A DNA stretch of 64,000 bases, from NCBI RefSeq assembly GCF_001663775.1, contig NZ_KV467168.1, positions 2,206,870-2,270,869 on the forward strand. The letters run 5' to 3'. The notes below the pieces were generated by a model. The model saw nothing but the letters and a program-made list of their open reading frames with translations. It was not told the DNA's origin and ran no database searches. The stretch's first letter is position 1; each line of letters starts with the position of its first letter. Source of the stretch: Arthrobacter sp. B6 (GTDB lineage: Bacteria > Actinomycetota > Actinomycetes > Actinomycetales > Micrococcaceae). The position numbers and the translations under genes are program-made. This document shows positions 18,321-27,279 of this stretch, piece by piece.

Positions 18321-19268
18321 TCAGAGATCGTCTTCGGGCCGGGCCGCGAGGATCCGCTTGGCCCTGACCTGCAGGATGCCGAGCGACTCCTGGACCAGGG
18401 GTGATGCGAGGCTGCCCCTGCGCACCGCAGCGACAATGCGGCGCGCGGGCTTCCCTTTGCCAGTAATCCGCAGTCGAACCACGTTTTCGGCACTGTGCAG
18501 CGGCGCCAACCGCGGCAGCAGGCCCACGCCCAGCCCCGCACCCACAAAGGCGATCTGGGTTTCCCATTCAACGGCCTCATGCGCAATCCGCGGCGTCACC
18601 CCGACTGCCGTGAACGCCGCGGTGAAAAGGGAATGGTAGGTGGAACCGGCGGCCTCGGTGATCCAGGGTTCCGACGCCAGCTCTTCAAGCGTCACCGTTT
18701 CCCGCGATGCCAACGGATGGTTGGAGGGGATGATCACGTCCAGGGGATCGTCGAGCAGAACGGTCTGCTCGAAGCGCGGATCGTCCTCAACATAGGTGTC
18801 GGACTGCATGGCGACGATGACCGCGAGGTCGATTCGCTCGGCAACCAACAAGTCGAAGCAGCGGGCCGGGTTGGCCTCGAGTACCTGCACCTCCAGCAGG
18901 GGGCGTGTTGAACGCAGGGTGGCGGCCAGCGGCGCGAGCAACTGGGCGGCCGCCGTGGAGAATCCGCCGAGGCCAAAACGGGACTGCACCTGGTCACCGG
19001 CCGCCATGGCCGCGGAGCGCAGGCTCTCCCATTCCGCGATGAGGGTGTCCGAGCCCGCCACGAGAAAGCGGCCCGTGGCGGTCAGCCTCACGCCCCGGCC
19101 GTCCTTCGTCAGCAGCTGCATTCCGAGCACGCGCTGGAGCTCCCGCAACTGCGCGGAGACAGCGGAGGGAGAATAGCCTGTGAGCTCCGCGGTTGCGCCA
19201 ACGGTGCCGCACCGGGCAAACACTCGAAGCGTGATGAGCCGTGGATCGATCATGCACCTATTGTGCAC
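18321..19268 (-). CDS. LysR-family transcriptional regulator, divergent from the Rieske oxygenase
   Basis: LysR protein of about 315 residues: N-terminal winged helix with VGATAELTGYSPSAVSAQLRE (helix-turn-helix, partly quoted) and a C-terminal effector-binding domain. The GTG at 19268 has AGAAG 6 nt upstream; an internal ATG at 19253 is the alternative start. Divergent from the oxygenase gene with about 150 bp between, the classic arrangement for a LysR activator of the neighbouring operon. The likely inducer is the oxygenase substrate or product. Confidence 0.85.
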   Translation of the reverse strand: MHNRCMIDPRLITLRVFARCGTVGATAELTGYSPSAVSAQLRELQRVLGMQLLTKDGRGVRLTATGRFLVAGSDTLIAEWESLRSAAMAAGDQVQSRFGLGGFSTAAAQLLAPLAATLRSTRPLLEVQVLEANPARCFDLLVAERIDLAVIVAMQSDTYVEDDPRFEQTVLLDDPLDVIIPSNHPLASRETVTLEELASEPWITEAAGSTYHSLFTAAFTAVGVTPRIAHEAVEWETQIAFVGAGLGVGLLPRLAPLHSAENVVRLRITGKGKPARRIVAAVRRGSLASPLVQESLGILQVRAKRILAARPEDDL

Positions 19269-19415
19269 GGTTATCTTCTAAAGGTTGCGCTTTTATTGCA
19301 GTTGATTCGTCCCTAATCTCATGACTAGAAGGTTTTACGACCACTGCCTGCAGCGACGCAGCGGTGATCGTCGCCACAAATCGCACACTTACCCACGCCT
19401 CCCGGGAGGAACCAC

Positions 19416-20717
19416 ATGTCTGCTCCAGTCTTGCCCCTCAATTCACGCGGAAAACTCGCTTCATCATTGCCTGCCGAGCAGCTGGCGGAAATCACGGAGT
19501 TGTTCGACCTCCGGCGCAAGGGCTACTCCCTCGATGCGCCCTTCTACACCGATGCCACGATTTTCAAAATCGACATGGAGGCCATTTTTGGCCAGCACTG
19601 GATCTTTGCCGCCAGCATCGCCGAGCTGCCGGAGCCGGGCGACTACGTCACCGTGGACTACGGGCCCTACTCCCTGATCGTGCTGCGCAACGACGACGGC
19701 GGCGTGAACGTCCTGCACAATGTGTGCCGTCACCGCGGCGCCCGCGTCCTGACCGAGCCCGCAGGGTCAACAGGCAACCTGGTATGCGGCTACCACTCCT
19801 GGACCTACTCCCCGGAGGGGAATCTGATCCATGCCTCGGCACCGGGGGAAACGAAGTTCGACAAGGGCTGCTTCGGCCTCAAGCGCGCCCACAGCCGCGT
19901 GGTGGCCGGACTCATCTTCGTCTGCATTGCGGACGAACCGCCGGCGGATTTCGACGAAACCGCCAAGATCTTCGAGCCCTACCTCGCGCCCCACGATCTG
20001 TCGAAGACGAAAATCGCCTACCAGCAGAACATCGTCGAGGAGGGCAACTGGAAGCTCGTCATGGAGAACAACCGTGAGTGCTACCACTGCGACGGCCACC
20101 CGGAACTCGCCTGTTCCCTCTTTCCCACCTGGGGCCTGACGGAGGGCCTGATCCCGGCCCACCTTGAGGAAGTGTGGGACCGCAACAAGGAAGCACAGTC
20201 ATCGCTCGAGGAGCGTTGCCGCCGCTATGGCCTCCCCTATGAGGTGGTGGAGGAACTCGACACGCGCATCGCAGGAATCCGCATCTCCCGTGAATCGCTC
20301 GACGGCGACGGCGAATCGTTCTCGCCCGATGGGCACAGGCTCTCCAAGAAGCTGCTCGGCGACTTGCGGGACTTCCGCCTTGGCCGCTGCTCGATGCACC
20401 TGCAGCCCAACAGCTGGTTCCACTTCCAGAGCGACCACGTCATCACGTTCGGCGTTTTCCCCATCAACGAACACCAGTCCCTGGTGCGCACCACCTGGCT
20501 GGTAGCTGACGACGCCGAGGAAGGCGTCGACTACGATCTGGAGAAACTCACCTACACCTGGAAGCAGACCAATCTGCAGGACAAGGCGTTCGTGGAGCTG
20601 TGCCAGACGGGCGCCGGCAGCCCCGCCTACGAGCCCGGCCCCTACATGAAGAGCGAGTACCAGGTCGAGGCATTCATCAACTGGTACGTGCAGCGCGTGC
20701 AGGAGCACTTGGCATGA
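19416..20717 (+). CDS. Rieske non-heme iron oxygenase, GbcA-like (glycine betaine monooxygenase type)
   Basis: Oxygenase component of 433 residues. The Rieske cluster ligands are Cys104, His106, Cys124 and His127 (CRHRGARV, CGYHSWTY). The mononuclear iron site has His224 and His228 in NNRECYHCDGHPEL. Glu221 stands where ring-hydroxylating enzymes have the bridging Asp, a feature of the quaternary-ammonium oxygenases GbcA and CntA. The family removes a methyl group as formaldehyde; glycine betaine is the best guess, with other N-methylated substrates possible. Stop and start overlap (ATGA) with the reductase gene. Confidence 0.82.
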   Translation: MSAPVLPLNSRGKLASSLPAEQLAEITELFDLRRKGYSLDAPFYTDATIFKIDMEAIFGQHWIFAASIAELPEPGDYVTVDYGPYSLIVLRNDDGGVNVLHNVCRHRGARVLTEPAGSTGNLVCGYHSWTYSPEGNLIHASAPGETKFDKGCFGLKRAHSRVVAGLIFVCIADEPPADFDETAKIFEPYLAPHDLSKTKIAYQQNIVEEGNWKLVMENNRECYHCDGHPELACSLFPTWGLTEGLIPAHLEEVWDRNKEAQSSLEERCRRYGLPYEVVEELDTRIAGIRISRESLDGDGESFSPDGHRLSKKLLGDLRDFRLGRCSMHLQPNSWFHFQSDHVITFGVFPINEHQSLVRTTWLVADDAEEGVDYDLEKLTYTWKQTNLQDKAFVELCQTGAGSPAYEPGPYMKSEYQVEAFINWYVQRVQEHLA

Positions 20718-22129
20718 TTGAACTCCTCACTGAGACGGCGACCCAGGAACCACAGCGTATTCGCGGTCTTGAGATGCCGTGGAACAGGGTAATGGGCAGC
20801 ACCGAAGGACCCGCCCGCGCCGCCCATGCATTGGGCCCCTGGCATCCGCAGGAGTTCATGGCGGAATGTGTCGAGACCGTTCCCGAGGTGGGCGGCATGA
20901 TGACCTTCGTGTTCCGCCGCTGCGACGGTGCACCCCTGGCGTTCCGTGCGGGCCAGTACGTGAACGTCGCCTTTCCCGTGAACGGCGAGGACCAGGATCC
21001 GGTGGACCGCAGCTACTCGCTGTCCAGTTCGCCCACGCAGCCGTGGACCTTCAACATCACAGTCAAACGCGACGCCACTGGACTGGTCTCACCGTGGGTA
21101 CACGAGAACGTCAAACCTGGCACCGTCCTCGAGATGCTCGGACCGGTCGGAGCATTCCACCTGCCCGATGCCGACCGGCGGGCACGGTACCTCTTGCTGG
21201 CCGCCGGCGCAGGCATCACCCCCATCATGTCGATGTTGCGGACCATCCACTCCCTGCCCGGAACGGCCGATGTCGTGGTGCTCTACCACGGAGCGGAGGC
21301 CGGAGGATTTGCCTTCCACCAGGAGCTGGCCTACATCGCCTCCGTGGACTCGCGAGTCAAGGTCTTCTACGCCCTGGGCGACCGCAGTAAACCCGAAGGG
21401 TGGGAATGGCTCAGCGGAAGGCTGACGGCGGCCATGCTCGAGGAGGTTGCCCCCGATGCCAACGGCCGCCAGGTCTATGCCTGCGGCCCCGAGGGTTACC
21501 TGAACACCGCCACCGAGCTCCTGGGGAAGGTCGGCGTCGACGACACCTCCATCAACATGGAATTCTTCACGGGAGATCGCCAGACGATCCTTGAATACCA
21601 GGCGGAGATCGCGCTTGCGGTAGACATTGCAGAGGAAATCGCCGAGGAAATCGCCGATTCCGCCGAGGACTACTATGAAGGCCAGCCCACAGCGTTCGGG
21701 CTCTACGAGCCCGGCTACAACGCCGAGGGACCACTGAAGGCCACGGGGCTGCCGCTGGAAACCGTCGACCCGGACGCACCCGGTGCCGACGCCACCGACG
21801 GCAGCCCGGACGCGGGGCCGGAGGCCGGGTCCCCCGATGCCTCGACCTTCGACACTGTCGGAACGGGAAGCCTCACCCTGTCCTTCATGCGGACCGGCAT
21901 CAATGTGCGCATCGACCCGACCGAACACATCCTCGGGCCGGCCCAGCGTGCGGGCGTCAGGATCGGTGCGAACTGCAAGGAAGGCATGTGCGGCTCCTGC
22001 AAGGTGGTCAAGCTTTCCGGGGAGATCGAGATGAACCACCAGGGCGGGATCCGGGCCCGGGAAATCGATGCAGGCAAGTTCCTGCCCTGCTGCTCCACCG
22101 CGCGGACCGACATGGTGATCGATGCCTAG
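20714..22129 (+). CDS. Oxygenase reductase, GbcB-like, with a C-terminal 2Fe-2S ferredoxin domain
   Basis: Electron-transfer partner of the Rieske oxygenase, 471 residues from ATG 20714. Residues about 45-150 are the FAD domain (RSYSLSSSP), 155-285 the NAD(P)H domain (LLLAAGAGITPIMSML, VYACGPEGYL), and 390-471 a plant-type ferredoxin with CKEGMCGSCK and a final Cys in CCS. Between reductase and ferredoxin is an unusually long acidic, low-complexity linker (about residues 295-385, with EEIAEEIADSAEDYYEG). Overlapping ATGA with the oxygenase shows translational coupling. Confidence 0.87.
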   Translation: MIELLTETATQEPQRIRGLEMPWNRVMGSTEGPARAAHALGPWHPQEFMAECVETVPEVGGMMTFVFRRCDGAPLAFRAGQYVNVAFPVNGEDQDPVDRSYSLSSSPTQPWTFNITVKRDATGLVSPWVHENVKPGTVLEMLGPVGAFHLPDADRRARYLLLAAGAGITPIMSMLRTIHSLPGTADVVVLYHGAEAGGFAFHQELAYIASVDSRVKVFYALGDRSKPEGWEWLSGRLTAAMLEEVAPDANGRQVYACGPEGYLNTATELLGKVGVDDTSINMEFFTGDRQTILEYQAEIALAVDIAEEIAEEIADSAEDYYEGQPTAFGLYEPGYNAEGPLKATGLPLETVDPDAPGADATDGSPDAGPEAGSPDASTFDTVGTGSLTLSFMRTGINVRIDPTEHILGPAQRAGVRIGANCKEGMCGSCKVVKLSGEIEMNHQGGIRAREIDAGKFLPCCSTARTDMVIDA

Positions 22130-22246
22130 CCGCTTCCAACTGCTAGTGCGGACCGGGTTGCGATTCCTGTTTTCTCGTCCGGCACCTGTCTCCGTCGGGG
22201 ACGCACCAACGACAACTACTTCGGGTCCACGGAACCCACGGTAAAG

Positions 22247-22278
22247 CTGGGGAAGGCGGAGTACTCCGCCTTCCCCAG
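22247..22278. terminator. Perfect 32-bp palindrome ending the oxygenase/reductase operon
   Basis: CTGGGGAAGGCGGA and its exact complement flank GTAC. It lies 118 bp after the reductase stop and about 80 bp beyond the stop of the convergent GH30 gene, so it can end transcripts from both sides. There is no long T-run, as is common in high-GC actinobacteria. Confidence 0.75.
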
Positions 22279-22356
22279 AGGACTCTGCCTAACACCCCCT
22301 GACAGATGTGGGAGTGGCCGTTGGAGTGGGGCGGTAACTCGCCGGAACGTCCGCCG

Positions 22357-24051
22357 TTAGGCGTTGAGGACGAATGTCGACACGCTTTGGGCTGGCAACG
22401 GTGCGGTGAAGCCATTTCCCGTTCCGGAAATATCCGGTTGCTTCTCAAGGTTGCGGGTAGAGTCTGTCACCCAGGACCGAACCTGACGGACCCGGGTTTC
22501 CTCCAGGATTATTGGCTGAGTGACAGCACTGACCGTTGTGTTGACGACGACCACGACGACCTGGCCATCGTTGCCGATGTACGCGGAGGTAAGCACGCCG
22601 GCTTGGGGCTCCTTGGTCGTATCAATGCGTGCGTAGCCTGGTCGGATGAACTTCGTGAAGTGGGCGATCATGTAGCCCCGCTTGCTGATGGATCCGTCCT
22701 CGAGAATCGGGCCGTAACCTCGCCTGATGTACCACCATACGTAAGTTTGAAACTCAGCGTCCGCAAGAGAATGGTGGACGTGCTCGGCCACGCGGAGAGC
22801 TTCCGGCCAGAGGTTTGCCGAGCTGGAGCTGTTGGGGTAATACACCTCGGTCATCCACAACTCCTTGCCCGCACCCTTCTCCTGGAAGAGCGGGTAAGTA
22901 AAGTCCTGGTACTTGGTCCCATACAGATGGGCGCCGATGATGTCCACGTTGGCAAGAGCCGCGGGATCATTGAGGATGGGGTCCGACACTGACTTTACAT
23001 ACTGGTAGGATTCCGGCGCGATGATGCGTGCGTCGATCTGGCCGGCATAGTCGCGCAGGAAGCGGTTCAGCTCCTCCGTGGTCCACCACGTCCAGGTGTG
23101 GGCGTAATCGGGCTCGTTCTGGATCGAGATCCCGTAAAGCTCCACGCCGTTGTCCCGCATGTAATGCACGAAGTCGTTCAGGTGCTGTGCATAGGCGCCG
23201 TAGGCGTCGTATCGCAGCCGTCGGGCAGAACCTGGGGGCGTGTACGCGGCGGCCATCAGGTAATCAAGAGCTGGACCGCCTGAACCTGTTGTTACCACCT
23301 TGACCGGCCATTTGCCCGGAGTCATTTGGGCCTGAATCGATTTCCACGCCCAGGTTCCGGCCGCCGTGGCGCTGAAGGTTACACCCGCCGCAACGAGGGC
23401 GCCCGCGACATAGATGTCCACGCGCACCTCACCTGTGGGGGCGGTGTACCGAAATGCCAGATTTTTGGTCCCCGAAGACCCGATGACAACGTCATTGAAT
23501 TGGACACTCGCCCCCGAAGGGGCGTCGAACTGAACGTAGCCGCCGCCCTGGTAACCTGCGTGGTCGGTGGCGACATGGGCGTTTACGAGCACACCCGCCT
23601 CGGCCTCGTACTGGCTGCCCTGCGGCACCCCGCCGTCATGTTCGAAGTACTCAATGAGATCGGCGGGTGGGTTCCAGGGCGAAGCGAAAACCAGTGCGCC
23701 TTTTGCTGCTGCTGCCTTCGCCGTCCCGAGGTCAAGTGACCAATGTGCCTTGTCTTCATTTACGGGAATCCGCAGGATTGTGAGTCCGAGGTCGTTGCTG
23801 CCGTTGTCGAACGCGGTGTTCCTTTGTGATTCTGTGAGGTCGCCAATCCACTTGGCATGCGCCATTCCTCCGAAGCCTCGGATGGTCTGCCGCAGCCGCC
23901 CTGGTTCCAGCAGGAGTGCTCCCTTGCGCGCTTGAGGCGGCATAAGGGCGTTGCCGGAGGATGCGGCCCCGAGCACTAGTGGCACAGCAGCTATTCCGCC
24001 GGCCAGGACATTGCGGCGGCTAATCGCGGGGAGGGATGGCTTCGTTGTCAT
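22357..24051 (-). CDS. GH30_8-type glucuronoxylanase with an inserted carbohydrate-binding domain, Tat-secreted
   Basis: Secreted endoxylanase of 564 residues. A Tat signal (SRRNVLAGG, R12-R13) precedes a catalytic domain very close to Bacillus XynC: GFGGMAHAKWIGDLT, LRIPVNED, SPWNPPADLIEYF, catalytic acid Glu313 (SIQNEPDYAH), nucleophile Glu402 (WMTEVYYPN) and WWYIRRGYGP, whose arginine recognises the methylglucuronic acid side chain. Residues about 143-274 (nt 23230-23625) are a beta-sandwich resembling CBM6/CBM35 (QYEAEAGVLVN, HAGYQGGGYVQF), sitting inside the barrel between SPWNPP and RRLRYDAYGAYAQHLNDF. XynC has no such domain there. Expected product: aldouronates from glucuronoxylan. 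Confidence 0.88.
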   Translation of the reverse strand: MTTKPSLPAISRRNVLAGGIAAVPLVLGAASSGNALMPPQARKGALLLEPGRLRQTIRGFGGMAHAKWIGDLTESQRNTAFDNGSNDLGLTILRIPVNEDKAHWSLDLGTAKAAAAKGALVFASPWNPPADLIEYFEHDGGVPQGSQYEAEAGVLVNAHVATDHAGYQGGGYVQFDAPSGASVQFNDVVIGSSGTKNLAFRYTAPTGEVRVDIYVAGALVAAGVTFSATAAGTWAWKSIQAQMTPGKWPVKVVTTGSGGPALDYLMAAAYTPPGSARRLRYDAYGAYAQHLNDFVHYMRDNGVELYGISIQNEPDYAHTWTWWTTEELNRFLRDYAGQIDARIIAPESYQYVKSVSDPILNDPAALANVDIIGAHLYGTKYQDFTYPLFQEKGAGKELWMTEVYYPNSSSSANLWPEALRVAEHVHHSLADAEFQTYVWWYIRRGYGPILEDGSISKRGYMIAHFTKFIRPGYARIDTTKEPQAGVLTSAYIGNDGQVVVVVVNTTVSAVTQPIILEETRVRQVRSWVTDSTRNLEKQPDISGTGNGFTAPLPAQSVSTFVLNA

Positions 24052-24112
24052 TGTTCTCTCGCATTCTTTCTTTTGGATCGATTGAAGTGTGACGGCCCTG
24101 CGGCGCCTAACG

Positions 24113-25834
24113 TCAGCGGACTATGACGGGGACGGGTGCTTGGGATGATGTGGAATTACCGGCGCGATCCCGGCCATTGAAAAACAGCTGATAAGGACCT
24201 GGCCGGAGAGCTGACGTATCCAGCTTCGTCTCCCATTGCTCCTTGCTCACTACGGCGTCCGCGGTAAGCGCTACAGTCCCTGGCTGCCCGGGCACTCGCA
24301 ACTCCACGGTGACCTTCTCAATGCCCGCCTGCTCATCGCTGGCCGTTCCACTCACCGTCAAGGGGCCGTCCACATGGGTTCCGGGCCGGGGGTTGGTAAT
24401 GGAGATGGCTGGCGATGTGTGGTCAGGTTCGGTGACCAGTGTGACGAGGGAGCGCGCCGGAAGTTTCAGGCTGGTGCGGTCGCCGGCAGCTGTGGCGATG
24501 TCGTTTGATGCTTCCACATTGTGCGTCGAATCTGTCAGATAGGCCGTCGCGGGGAGCTTGAGGTCAATGTCTGTGTTGATGGTTTCTGTGCCGGTGTTGA
24601 TGATTTCCACTACTTGGGCGCCATTGGCGTTTCGGTAGGCGGAGATTTTCGCGTTGGCGATTTGGTGGTCAACCCCGATGCGTTCGGCATCCGGCTTTAC
24701 GAACCGGCTGAAGGCTGAAAACGCGTAGAACCTTGAGGACACGCGGTAGGTGCCGGCCGTGTCGTTGATCTGCATGAGGGCTGCGGTGCCGCCCCTGGAT
24801 GCCCCGAGCCAATACAGGTATGCGCCGGCGTTGGCTTGGGCGAGGGTGTCATGGATGTGCTCGGCGATTTTGATCCCATCGGTGACCTTTCCGCTGTCCC
24901 AGGCTTCATTCCAACCGTCTTTAACGCTGGACGGTGCCCATTCGGACATCCACGTGCGGACTGGTGCCTGAGGATCATAATCGGAACGGCCTGCGTAGGA
25001 ATGGGCGGTGTAAACAGCGAGTTGTTCCAGGGCTGCGGGGTTGGCCTTGATGGCGTCCAGGTATTGCTCTCCTGCGGGCCAGCCGAATGAGTCGCAGCAT
25101 GCTACGTCTATGCCGGCCTTCTGTGCGTAGGGACCGAAGTGAGCGACGAACTCGGCAGCCTGTTCGGGGGTGAACCGCATTGACTCGTAACTGGTGGTGT
25201 AGTCGGGTTCATTGGTAAACCCGATCGTGGCGATGTCGATCCCTTCCTGGGCATAGAACTTTGCATACTGAACCAGATAATTGGCATAGGCAGTGCGCCA
25301 GTCGCCGCTGTCGCAGGTGGTCCCCTGGAGACCGCAGAGAGTGCCTCCCTGGTTGTACGCTCCATTCGTCTTCATGTAGCCGGGGGCCGTCCATGCGTCG
25401 GCGTAGAAGTTGGAAACTCCTCGCTTCTGCGCTTCCTTCGCGAACCAAACCTGGCCGCTGTCCCATCCATCCCATACGTACTGGGGCTCAGCATCGGGGC
25501 CTCCCGGATCCGCCGGCTGGATGGAAATCATTTTGTCACCGGTTGCCGTCGGGCTCCCGCCGATTCCAAGCCGCAGGATACTTGGCGCCGCGCCCACTTT
25601 AGGATCCAGAAGCAGGCTCACTACCTCTTCCCGGGTCTGCTCAGGCAGATTATTAATCCATGCCGGGCGCTGGAAAGCGGTGGAGTAGCCAAAGCCCTCA
25701 ATTTTCTGATGGGTTTCGTCCGGCAGCAGGTCGATGGCTGGGGAACCCAATGCCGATGATGCCGGTGCAGTCACCGCGCCCAGAACGACCACAGCTAGCA
25801 CCGTGGGAACGGACAAGAACCGAAAAATCTTCAC
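24113..25834 (-). CDS. Secreted GH30-family glycosidase with a C-terminal Ig-like domain
   Basis: 573 residues from GTG 25834 (AAGGAGAAGG upstream). An N-terminal hydrophobic signal peptide ends near ASSALG. The barrel has the GH30 catalytic pair Glu209 (GFTNEPDYT) and Glu298 (WMSEWAP), then the side beta-domain up to about 470. Residues 475-573 form a separate Ig/Big-type domain (AISITNPRPGTHVDGP). It differs clearly from the adjacent glucuronoxylanase, so the subfamily and substrate are uncertain; the locus suggests xylan or arabinoxylan. Preceded by a promoter with an operator of the module's shared type. Confidence 0.85.
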   Translation of the reverse strand: MKIFRFLSVPTVLAVVVLGAVTAPASSALGSPAIDLLPDETHQKIEGFGYSTAFQRPAWINNLPEQTREEVVSLLLDPKVGAAPSILRLGIGGSPTATGDKMISIQPADPGGPDAEPQYVWDGWDSGQVWFAKEAQKRGVSNFYADAWTAPGYMKTNGAYNQGGTLCGLQGTTCDSGDWRTAYANYLVQYAKFYAQEGIDIATIGFTNEPDYTTSYESMRFTPEQAAEFVAHFGPYAQKAGIDVACCDSFGWPAGEQYLDAIKANPAALEQLAVYTAHSYAGRSDYDPQAPVRTWMSEWAPSSVKDGWNEAWDSGKVTDGIKIAEHIHDTLAQANAGAYLYWLGASRGGTAALMQINDTAGTYRVSSRFYAFSAFSRFVKPDAERIGVDHQIANAKISAYRNANGAQVVEIINTGTETINTDIDLKLPATAYLTDSTHNVEASNDIATAAGDRTSLKLPARSLVTLVTEPDHTSPAISITNPRPGTHVDGPLTVSGTASDEQAGIEKVTVELRVPGQPGTVALTADAVVSKEQWETKLDTSALRPGPYQLFFNGRDRAGNSTSSQAPVPVIVR

Positions 25835-25848
25835 TTACCTTCTCCTTT

Positions 25849-25905
25849 GAAAGTTTCTTAGTTAATCCGAAAGCTAAAGATAGCCCGGGAGAATATATGG
25901 GTCAA
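25849..25905 (-). promoter_or_regulatory. Promoter and LacI-like operator of the second GH30 gene
   Basis: On the minus strand TTGACC (25905-25900) and TATCTT (25882-25877) are spaced by 17 bp. Just downstream are CTTTCGGATTA (about 25872-25862) and the palindrome GAAACTTTC (25857-25849), overlapping the initial transcribed region, where a bound LacI protein would block transcription. The rest of the 360-bp gap (25906-26196) shows no gene. Confidence 0.65.
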
Positions 25906-26196
25906 CAGAAGATGCAAATCTGGAGAAGCGGCGCGCAACTGCGCAGTGGTCAAAGGAAGTGGCGCGGGGAAGTTCTCGGAAAGTTTAGGGAACTCCGCAG
26001 CCCACTTGTTGGGTTTATTGCCAGGAGTGCCGGCCAAGCAGCCTTGCGCGCGGGCAGTCAGAGGGCATTCCGCTCCGCTTCCCTAGTTGCTGTTCCTCTC
26101 AAGGCGCGGCTTAAGGGTGGCCGAGAGCAGTGCCATCTACCGATGCCTATTTACTGAGGCAGGACGGCAGCTGTGAGTACGCCTGTGGGGCGCGTT

Positions 26197-27255
26197 CTAG
26201 GAGGCGAGGCCTGTGCGGTTCGGGTGTGGAAGGGGGTGGGTTGCTTCGGCAGTGGAGCCTCGCACGATCAGCTCAGTTCCGAGTTCGATCCGTTGCGGCA
26301 ACTCTTCGTCACCTTCCAGGTGCCTAAGGAGCGCGCGCGTAGCCGTTTCGGCCATCTGGACCACAGGTTGACGGATGGTGGTGAGGCCGGGCTCAACCCA
26401 TTCGGCGGCGGGAATATCGTCGAAGCCTATGATTGACAGGTCATCAGGGATGCTCATCCCGATGGACCGCGCGGCACGGTAGGCCCCCAGTGCCTGGGCG
26501 TCGTTTCCGGCGAATATGGCGGTGGGGCGGTCATCCAGCGACAGCAGTGTGCGGGTGGCCCGTTCGCCGGCTTCAATGGAGAAATCACCGGGTACCATAA
26601 GCGCCGGATCGGCATTAATTCCGGAACGGCGCATCGCGGCAAGGTACCCGTCTTCGCGGGCGCTGCTGCACTGCAGATCGTCACGGCCGCCGATCATGCC
26701 GACCCGCGTGTGTCCCAGCTTGAGCAGGTAATCCGTAGCTGTGAAAGCGCCGTCCCAGTTCGCTGCCCCGACCGTCAGGAGGTCCGGGCCCGGCTGCCCC
26801 ACGGGGTCGATCAGGATCAGTGGGATACCAAGCGATTTGATGCGTTGGACCTGCTTCGAGTCCAATTCGTACACCGCCATCAGTACCCCGTCCGACTTCC
26901 GCTCGGCGAGGTTGGCGAGCCAGGAGCGGATTCGTGACCCGTCAGGGGAGAGGCTGCTCACCACGGTTCCGTAGCCGGCTTCCTGGGCCACCCTTTCGAC
27001 GCCTTCGACGATCTCGCATGCCCATTCCGTGTTGATGGCAGGGAACACCAGATCGATCAGGCCGGCTTTCTTGCGTGGCTTCGCCGCCCGCCGCGCGTAG
27101 TCGCGGCGGGCGATGATTTCTTCTACTTTTGCGCGCGTCGCGGCTGCGACGTGGGAGTGGCCGTTGAGGACTTTGGAGACCGTGGGCACGGATACGCCGG
27201 CTTCGGCGGCGATTTCGCTGATCGTAGCTCGGCCTGCATCCTGCTTGGTCACCAT
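26197..27255 (-). CDS. LacI-family regulator of the xylan module
   Basis: LacI protein of 352 residues. The HTH reads TISEIAAEAGVSVPTVSKVL (residues 11-30), followed by NGHSHVAAATRAKVEEI and a sensor domain with IGFDDIPAAEWVEPGLTTIRQP. It is 24 bp downstream of the cupin gene and probably the last gene of the operon starting at 30118. A copy of the shared operator motif lies 35 bp upstream, inside the 3' end of the cupin gene, which would allow autoregulation. Confidence 0.88.
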   Translation of the reverse strand: MVTKQDAGRATISEIAAEAGVSVPTVSKVLNGHSHVAAATRAKVEEIIARRDYARRAAKPRKKAGLIDLVFPAINTEWACEIVEGVERVAQEAGYGTVVSSLSPDGSRIRSWLANLAERKSDGVLMAVYELDSKQVQRIKSLGIPLILIDPVGQPGPDLLTVGAANWDGAFTATDYLLKLGHTRVGMIGGRDDLQCSSAREDGYLAAMRRSGINADPALMVPGDFSIEAGERATRTLLSLDDRPTAIFAGNDAQALGAYRAARSIGMSIPDDLSIIGFDDIPAAEWVEPGLTTIRQPVVQMAETATRALLRHLEGDEELPQRIELGTELIVRGSTAEATHPLPHPNRTGLAS

Positions 27256-27279
27256 CAGAGGTCCCTTCGTTAGCGCATA

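Noticed and set aside
20600..20713. Longer N-terminus for the oxygenase reductase
   Set aside because: These codons lie within the end of the oxygenase gene in another frame; ATG 20714 with ATGA overlap is the natural start.
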